Below are positions 1 to 5,405 of a stretch of 6,473 nucleotides of DNA, in pieces. A model generated the notes under the pieces. It made no database searches, had not been told where the DNA came from, and worked only from the letters and a program-made list of their open reading frames with translations. The position numbers and the translations under genes are program-made. The first letter of the stretch is position 1. Each line of letters opens with the position of its first letter. This DNA is from Deltaproteobacteria bacterium. Lineage in GTDB: Bacteria; Desulfobacterota; Desulfobaccia; Desulfobaccales; Desulfobaccaceae. The DNA is taken from NCBI GenBank assembly GCA_016874895.1, contig VGSX01000210.1, positions 1 to 6,473 of the forward strand, given 5' to 3'.

Positions 1-133
1 TCAAGATCGAACACGCCAACCTGTAGCGCCTATTTTGCCCTGCTTCCCCCTAAATGCCATAACCGTATACCCTGCCAAATGGCGACATTGACATTCTCGG
101 TTTGATGCTTACCACTAATGGGTAAAGGGGCAG

Positions 134-189
134 GTGCGGCGTTCGCGGACCGCAGCAATCGGGTGACTGGATTCCGGCCTGCGCCGCAC
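134..189 (+). other. Possible 5'-UTR stem-loop ahead of the DUF255 gene
   Basis: GTGCGGCG (134-141) is exactly complementary to CGCCGCAC (182-189). G-U pairs at both ends (133 with 190, 142 with 181) would make 10 pairs in RNA. The arms enclose about 40 bases, and the right arm ends ten bases before the ribosome binding site. This could be a structured leader, but in GC-rich DNA an eight-base match can arise by chance. Confidence 0.2.
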
Positions 190-198
190 TCATAAACC

Positions 199-204
199 GA
201 GAGG
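199..204 (+). promoter_or_regulatory. Ribosome binding site deciding the DUF255 gene start
   Basis: GAGAGG ends immediately before the ATG at 205 and six bases before the ATG at 211. Only the second spacing is workable for initiation, so the protein probably starts at 211 and is two residues shorter than the longest reading frame. Confidence 0.55.
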
Positions 205-210
205 ATGCCC

Positions 211-2295
<2,085 letters not shown>

Positions 2296-2296
2296 C

Positions 2297-2315
2297 AATC
2301 CTGCGAGAGGATTTT
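2297..2315 (+). terminator. Weak hairpin between the convergent DUF255 and pcm genes
   Basis: AATCCT (2297-2302) and AGGATT (2308-2313) form a six-pair stem with loop GCGAG, starting two bases after the DUF255 stop codon and running into TTTT (2312-2315). Position between two convergent genes fits a terminator. The stem is short and only half GC and the T run is brief, so activity is uncertain. Confidence 0.3.
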
Positions 2316-2323
2316 CCTGCGGG

Positions 2324-3028
2324 TTACCTAGGTTGCACCAGGGGTACGAAGGCCACCGGGCAGAGGATTTCCTCTGTAAAGGTGTCTCCCTTCCTGGTGA
2401 GGCACAGGAGATTCTGGGGCCCATAGACCGGCCCCACGGGAATGACGAGACGGCCGCCGTCTTTGAGTTGATCTTTGAGCCGGGGGGGAATTTCCGGGGC
2501 CGCCGCGGTGACCACGATGGCGTCGAAGGGGGCGAATTCCGGCCAGCCCTGGTAGCCGTCCCCGGCCTTGACCCGTACCTGCTTATAGCCCAACCGGGCC
2601 AGCCGTTCGGCGGCGCTCCGGGCCAATTCCGGGACCAGTTCGATGCTGTAAACTTCATCGGTGATATGCGCCAGGACCGCGGCCTGATAACCCGAGCCGG
2701 TGCCCACCTCCAAAACCCGCTGGCCGGGCCTGACCTGGGCCGCCTGGGTCATCAAAGCCACGATATACGGTTGCGAGATGGTGGCCCCGTGGCCGATGGG
2801 CAGAGGACGGTCATCATAGGCCCGCTGCTGCAGCTCCGGCGACACAAACAGGTGCCGGGGGGTTAGTTCCATGGCCTTTAAGACCTGGACATCGGTAATG
2901 TCCCGGCCCTTGAGATCTTTTTCCATCATGAGCTGCCGGGCCGCGGCATAGGGATCGGCTGCGGCGGCGGCCACGACACTGCCCAGAACGAACAGCATCA
3001 GCCCCACTCCATAACTCATTGACCGCAT
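2324..3028 (-). CDS. pcm: Protein-L-isoaspartate O-methyltransferase with a signal peptide
   Basis: The 234-residue enzyme transfers a methyl group from S-adenosylmethionine to the carboxyl of L-isoaspartyl residues in damaged proteins, starting their repair to aspartate. The PCMT pattern is clear: DDRPLPIGHGATISQPYIV (72-90) forms the substrate loop, VLEVGTGSGYQ (105-115) is the SAM-binding motif I, then come AGDGYQGW and FDAIVVTAAAPEIPP, and the end CPVAFVPL is typical. Unusually for the cytosolic E. coli-type enzyme, residues 1-24 look like a Sec signal peptide: MRSM, a hydrophobic stretch GVGLMLFVLGSVV, then an alanine-rich cleavage region before Asp25. The mature part from about residue 25 would still be a full-length domain. 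The ATG at 3028 has AGGAG seven bases upstream; a longer frame with a TTG at 3052 would place that ribosome binding site inside the gene and is rejected. The gene follows rpe by 50 bases and is probably cotranscribed with it. Confidence 0.93.
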   Translation of the reverse strand: MRSMSYGVGLMLFVLGSVVAAAAADPYAAARQLMMEKDLKGRDITDVQVLKAMELTPRHLFVSPELQQRAYDDRPLPIGHGATISQPYIVALMTQAAQVRPGQRVLEVGTGSGYQAAVLAHITDEVYSIELVPELARSAAERLARLGYKQVRVKAGDGYQGWPEFAPFDAIVVTAAAPEIPPRLKDQLKDGGRLVIPVGPVYGPQNLLCLTRKGDTFTEEILCPVAFVPLVQPR

Positions 3029-3035
3029 AGGATTT

Positions 3036-3040
3036 CTCCT
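3036..3040 (-). promoter_or_regulatory. Ribosome binding site deciding the pcm start
   Basis: Read on the minus strand this is AGGAG, seven bases before the ATG at 3028. It supports the 234-residue form that begins with the signal-like sequence, against an extended TTG start at 3052. Confidence 0.7.
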
Positions 3041-3078
3041 TGTAAGTGGCAAGACCCTCCGCCCTGCTGAATACTTTC

Positions 3079-3765
3079 CTACCCTGGATCGAGGGCTAAT
3101 TTTTCTTTGGTTCGTGAGATGAGGTCCCGCATGGCCGCGATGGCGGTTTTGTAGTCTGCTTCACCGAAGATGGCGCTGCCGGCCACAAAGATATCCGCCC
3201 CGGCCTTAACCAGGGCCTCCAGTGTGCCCAGGTTGACGCCGCCGTCCACTTCGATGGCCACCGGGAGCTGGCGAGCATCGATGAGCTGCCGCAGCCGGGT
3301 GATCTTGGGAAGCACGGCCTGGATGAATTTCTGGCCCCCGAACCCGGGGTTAACCGACATTACCAGCACCATATCCACTTCTTCCAGGATGTATTCGATG
3401 GCCTCCAGGGACGTGGCCGGATTCAACACCACTCCGGACCGGCAGCCCAGTCGCCGGATTTCCGTCACGGTCCGGTGCAGATGGGTGGAGGCCTCCACCT
3501 GCACCGAAATGGTGTCAGCCCCGGCCTCGGCAAAATCCGCCAGATAGCGTTCCGGCTGGGTAATCATCAGGTGAACGTCAAAGGGCCGATCCGTTACCGG
3601 GCGCAGGGCCCGAATCACCGGCGGGCCGATGGTGATGTTGGGGACAAAATGCCCGTCCATTACGTCAACGTGGATCCAATCAGCTCCGGCTGCCACAACT
3701 GCATTTATTTCCTCCCCCAGGCGGGTAAAATCCGCGGACAGAATCGAGGGGGCGATAATGGCCAT
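3079..3765 (-). CDS. rpe: Ribulose-phosphate 3-epimerase
   Basis: The 228-residue cytoplasmic TIM-barrel enzyme interconverts D-ribulose 5-phosphate and D-xylulose 5-phosphate in the pentose phosphate pathway. The sequence opens with APSILSADF (5-13). The metal and catalytic residues of the family are in place: His32 and Asp34 in HVDVMDGHFVPN, His65 in DVHLMI, and Asp174 in EVDGGVN. The flexible loop and phosphate-binding parts are present as MSVNPGFGGQKF (136-147) and FVAGSAIF near the end. Length is typical. The ATG at 3765 is chosen because GAAGGAG (3774-3780) lies eight bases upstream; an in-frame GTG at 3771 is only two bases from that site. The gene is followed by pcm after 50 bases, suggesting an operon, with a plausible promoter at 3856-3883. 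No odd residues or frame damage are seen. Confidence 0.97.
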   Translation of the reverse strand: MAIIAPSILSADFTRLGEEINAVVAAGADWIHVDVMDGHFVPNITIGPPVIRALRPVTDRPFDVHLMITQPERYLADFAEAGADTISVQVEASTHLHRTVTEIRRLGCRSGVVLNPATSLEAIEYILEEVDMVLVMSVNPGFGGQKFIQAVLPKITRLRQLIDARQLPVAIEVDGGVNLGTLEALVKAGADIFVAGSAIFGEADYKTAIAAMRDLISRTKEKLALDPG

Positions 3766-3773
3766 ATTCACAT

Positions 3774-3780
3774 CTCCTTC
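3774..3780 (-). promoter_or_regulatory. Ribosome binding site deciding the rpe start
   Basis: GAAGGAG on the minus strand lies eight bases from the ATG at 3765 and only two from the GTG at 3771, so the ATG is the likely initiation codon. An ATG at 3773 is followed directly by TGA and cannot serve. Confidence 0.7.
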
Positions 3781-3855
3781 AGCTGCTCTGAAAGCTCCAT
3801 TACCACAATGGCGCGGCGAGATTTCGGCCCCTTGCCTGAATCCAGCCTCTGCTAT

Positions 3856-3883
3856 ATCATATCAAGGCGTTAAGGGCTGGCAA
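3856..3883 (-). promoter_or_regulatory. Candidate sigma70-type promoter for rpe-pcm
   Basis: On the minus strand TTGCCA (3883-3878) is followed after 16 bases by TATGAT (3861-3856). Each hexamer matches the consensus at five of six positions. It would give a leader of roughly 80 bases before the rpe ATG. The -35 hexamer lies within the left arm of the hairpin at 3875-3913, so the stem could also be a regulatory site. Confidence 0.4.
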
Positions 3884-3913
3884 ACCCAAAAATGGGCCTG
3901 GGATTGCCAAGCC
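3875..3913. repeat. Long imperfect hairpin upstream of rpe
   Basis: TGGCAAACCCA (3878-3888) pairs with TGGGATTGCCA (3899-3909) at ten of eleven positions, the exception being an A opposite A, around a ten-base loop. Allowing one bulged A, GGC (3875-3877) pairs with GCC (3911-3913) and lengthens the stem. No T run follows on either strand, so a simple terminator is unlikely. It overlaps the candidate -35 box of the rpe promoter. Confidence 0.55.
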
Positions 3914-3917
3914 ACCA

Positions 3918-3931
3918 TGGTTGTGCAACCA
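3918..3931. repeat. Second short hairpin upstream of rpe
   Basis: TGGTTG (3918-3923) and CAACCA (3926-3931) are perfect inverted repeats separated by two bases. In RNA the innermost pair would open to give five pairs and a GUGC loop. It sits four bases from the longer hairpin, so the two form a tandem pair of stems. Confidence 0.45.
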
Positions 3932-4095
3932 GAGGGAATCTCATGCCGTTAATGATCTTGGCCGTCAACTGGGCCGAAAAGCTCGCAGTGCAAGGCTCAA
4001 AGGGCTTAGGAACGGGAAAGCGACGCGCTGAGCGGCTGCCTTCAGGCAGGCCCGGGGCATCGGACTCATTTGCGGGCTACAGGGCGGGTCTGCCG

Positions 4096-4539
4096 TTAAA
4101 CCGCAGTGTTGGCCCTTTCAGGGTCTAAGAGTTCCCGGCGGAGGAAGGCCACCAACTGCAGGCGCAACTTATCCCGCACCTGTCGGAAAGCCGTGCTAAT
4201 CTCCTCTTCCGTGCCAGTGGCCTTGGCCGGATCGGGAAAACCCAGATGGACCAGACGGGCGGCGCCGGGGAACATGGGGCACTCTTTCTGGGCGCTATCG
4301 CAGAGGGTGATGGCCAGGTCGAACTGTTCGTCTTTAACTTCATCCACTGATTTGGAGTGCTGTTGGCCGATATCAATGCCCAGTTCGGCCATGACCTGAA
4401 TGGCCCGGGGGTTTACCCGGCCGGGCCGCACGCCGGCAGAATAGGCCTGCACCTCACCCCTGAGATCGTGGTTGATGAGGCCTTCCGCCATCTGGCTGCG
4501 GCAGGCATTTTCAGTACATAAAAAGAGAACTTTTTTCAT
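4096..4539 (-). CDS. arsC: Arsenate reductase, thioredoxin-coupled (low-molecular-weight phosphatase fold)
   Basis: The 147-residue cytoplasmic enzyme should reduce arsenate to arsenite by a three-cysteine relay with thioredoxin as electron donor. The phosphatase-type P-loop is CTENACRS (Cys8 to Ser15, the CX5R pattern with Arg14). YSAGVRPG follows at 33-40. The second and third redox cysteines are Cys80 and Cys87 in LCDSAQKEC, and the general acid is Asp103 in FPDP. This is the complete residue set of the Staphylococcus aureus pI258 class, so arsenate reduction is favoured over plain tyrosine phosphatase activity. The ATG at 4539 has AAGGAAG upstream and places the P-loop at the N-terminus as in the family; an in-frame GTG at 4659 would add 40 residues belonging to an upstream remnant and is rejected. 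No arsR or arsenite pump gene is in the window, so its ars partners, if any, are elsewhere. Confidence 0.92.
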   Translation of the reverse strand: MKKVLFLCTENACRSQMAEGLINHDLRGEVQAYSAGVRPGRVNPRAIQVMAELGIDIGQQHSKSVDEVKDEQFDLAITLCDSAQKECPMFPGAARLVHLGFPDPAKATGTEEEISTAFRQVRDKLRLQLVAFLRRELLDPERANTAV

Positions 4540-4602
4540 GGGTCTTCCTTGTCTTGTTTCCCTCCGGGCGGCCGGGGACGACCATTTTTTCCAGAAAGAA
4601 TC

Positions 4603-4755
4603 GAAGCGGGGTAATTCGAGGAGCCGTTTCCGGGTGCCTGCCTCGATCTGATCCCGCACGGCCCGGAATGTGGCCAGTTTCTCCTTTTCCGAGGCCGCGG
4701 CCGGGTCATCAAAGAGCCAGCCCCCGGCGCTGAAAACTTCCAGACGATTAAAGTT
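4603..4755 (-). pseudogene. Internally deleted arsC-like remnant
   Basis: Reading the minus strand in the frame of the downstream arsC gives NFNRLEVFSAG, then GWLFDDPAAASEKEK, then LATFRAVRDQIEAG and RKRLLELPRF. EVFSAG resembles the segment shortly after the P-loop in ArsC proteins (the intact copy has AYSAG), while FDDPAAAS...FRAVRDQI resembles their C-terminal helix (the intact copy has FPDPAKAT...FRQVRDKL). The roughly 60 residues between these two blocks, including the redox cysteine pair, are missing, and no P-loop or start codon lies upstream: an in-frame TGA occurs near 4810. I read this as a decayed second arsC paralogue whose end now runs in frame, without a stop, into the intact gene. 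The C-terminal match is the stronger part; the short N-terminal match could be chance. Confidence 0.55.
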
Positions 4756-4825
4756 ACATAGTCGGCTCGATATGATTGATTCCTGAATTTTTCGATAAGT
4801 TGACTTCAGTCATTGTGTCTGCCGC

Positions 4826-4846
4826 AAGCTGACTGCTGATGGCTGA
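4826..4846. repeat. Three tandem heptamers of the form NNGCTGA
   Basis: AAGCTGA, CTGCTGA and TGGCTGA follow each other without gaps; five of seven positions are constant. On the minus strand the unit reads TCAGCNN. It lies in the non-coding stretch between the arsC remnant and the promoter region. With only three units, chance cannot be excluded. Confidence 0.5.
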
Positions 4847-4855
4847 ACACCATGG

Positions 4856-4883
4856 TTGATTGCATATCAGCCTTTTCTATGAT
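4856..4883 (+). promoter_or_regulatory. Candidate promoter for the 89-residue protein gene
   Basis: TTGATT (4856-4861) and TATGAT (4878-4883) are 16 bases apart in an AT-rich stretch that contrasts with the flanking genes. Transcription would start near 4890, leaving a leader of about 105 bases before the ATG at 4998. The -10 hexamer falls inside the left arm of an inverted repeat. Confidence 0.4.
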
Positions 4884-4913
4884 AAATTTCTAAATTAATC
4901 ATATTATAGAAAA
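4873..4913. repeat. Twelve-base inverted repeat across divergent -10 hexamers
   Basis: TTTTCTATGATA (4873-4884) and TATTATAGAAAA (4902-4913) are inverted copies differing at one position, with a 17-base AT-rich spacer. The left arm contains the plus-strand TATGAT and the right arm the minus-strand TATAAT. The spacer itself holds a small palindrome, AATTT-CT-AAATT. This is the expected geometry for a dimeric repressor controlling two divergent promoters, but no regulator gene is in the window. Confidence 0.45.
4903..4908 (-). promoter_or_regulatory. Consensus -10 hexamer facing arsC
   Basis: The minus strand reads TATAAT, a perfect -10 element, directed toward the arsC remnant and arsC. No good -35 hexamer is visible 15-18 bases upstream (the region is GC-rich there), so either an activator or chance must be invoked. 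Confidence 0.25.
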
Positions 4914-4997
4914 ATCCGCGGCAATGCCAGGACAAACCCGAGGCGGCCCACCGGCTGGCTGCGCGGCCGTGTATCCCCTACCAGGAAGGAATAGCTC

Positions 4998-5267
4998 ATG
5001 CCCCAAGACCAGGTGCAACCCGAGGTGACTGAATTATCGGAACGGCTCTGCCAGATCGTCAATGAAATTTTTGCCACGTTCAACCAGAAGAATGTTACCC
5101 CGCCGGAGGCCGGCACCATTATTTTGGCCCTGATACACCGGTTGATGGGAGTGCTGGCCGATAATCCTGATTCCCGGCGCGACTTTGTGGCATCCATAAT
5201 CGAAGTGGTGAACCGGCACCTCCTGGAGTCCCTGGAAGGCGACTCTTCGCCGCCTTGCCAGACGTAA
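4998..5267 (+). CDS. Small helical protein of unknown function
   Basis: I do not recognise this 89-residue protein. The gene is credible because AGGAAGGA (4983-4990) sits seven bases before the ATG and a candidate promoter lies upstream in an AT-rich gap. The sequence looks largely alpha-helical and soluble: a first helix around ELSERLCQIVNEIFATFN (12-29), a TPPEAGT turn (33-39), a hydrophobic helix IILALIHRLMGVLA, a polar linker DNPDSRRD, and a last helix FVASIIEVVNRHLLESLE. There is no signal peptide, zinc motif, DNA-binding signature or long membrane span. Cys18 and a Cys near the C-terminus are the only cysteines. It lies 138 bases upstream of the cysteine synthase fusion on the same strand, so cotranscription is possible; its AT-rich upstream region faces arsC. 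A small adaptor or accessory protein is a guess only. Confidence 0.8.
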   Translation: MPQDQVQPEVTELSERLCQIVNEIFATFNQKNVTPPEAGTIILALIHRLMGVLADNPDSRRDFVASIIEVVNRHLLESLEGDSSPPCQT

Positions 5268-5346
5268 GATAAGAACTGTAAGGGCCGCCTGCAGTAAAAG
5301 ATTTTTTGTTTTCAGGCCGGTTTTGCCGGTGGTGGATGCCATCAGC

Positions 5347-5394
5347 ATGAACAAAAATGGCCCCGGAACCATGCCGGCTAATCTGTATGAATGA
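5347..5394 (+). other. Possible 15-codon leader ORF before the cysteine synthase gene
   Basis: ATG at 5347 opens a 15-codon frame (MNKNGPGTMPANLYE) whose TGA (5392-5394) overlaps the GAGGAG ribosome binding site of the downstream gene and ends 11 bases before its GTG. Such placement could couple translation of the two. It has no clear ribosome binding site of its own and contains no cysteine codons, so classical cysteine-sensing attenuation is not supported. Confidence 0.15.
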
Positions 5395-5398
5395 GGAG
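5393..5398 (+). promoter_or_regulatory. Ribosome binding site deciding the cysteine synthase start
   Basis: GAGGAG lies seven bases before GTG at 5406. The in-frame ATG at 5391 overlaps the beginning of this site and has no equivalent sequence upstream, so the GTG is preferred although it is the rarer start codon. Confidence 0.6.
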
Positions 5399-5405
5399 TG
5401 CGGCC

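Larger units (their letters stand above)
3766..4095. other. Intergenic region between rpe and arsC, no convincing gene
   Basis: About 330 bases separate the rpe start from the arsC stop. The rpe-proximal half holds the rpe ribosome binding site, a candidate promoter and two adjacent hairpins (3875-3913 and 3918-3931). The arsC-proximal half contains a small stem CTGCC/GGCAG (4036-4040 and 4045-4049, loop TTCA) without a T run, so it is not a standard terminator in either direction. No tRNA signature or recognised RNA was found. One short plus-strand frame (3943-4128) has a weak ribosome binding site but no recognisable product. Confidence 0.6.

Noticed and set aside
3..26. Possible end of an upstream plus-strand gene (frame reading KIEHANL then TAG).
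   Set aside because: Only seven codons are visible and other frames are open too, so nothing supports it being coding.
88..93. Perfect TTGACA -35 hexamer upstream of the DUF255 gene.
   Set aside because: No acceptable -10 hexamer lies 15-19 bases downstream; the best is TACCAC at 110-115, matching three of six.
4036..4049. Small hairpin downstream of arsC as its terminator.
   Set aside because: The stem has only five pairs and no T run follows on the minus strand.
3943..4128. Plus-strand 61-codon frame starting MPLMILAVNWAEK, with AGAGGGA six bases upstream.
   Set aside because: The product is not recognisable, its tail overlaps the antisense 3' end of arsC, and the composition looks like chance translation of GC-rich DNA.
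4540..4659. N-terminal extension of ArsC from a GTG at 4659.
   Set aside because: ArsC proteins begin a few residues before the P-loop, and a ribosome binding site precedes the ATG at 4539; the extension is the tail of the upstream remnant.
5268..5340. Possible terminator after the 89-residue gene (T-rich run at 5301-5312, CCGG repeats at 5317-5329).
   Set aside because: No stable GC stem directly precedes the T run, and the CCGG pair forms only a four-pair stem located after it.
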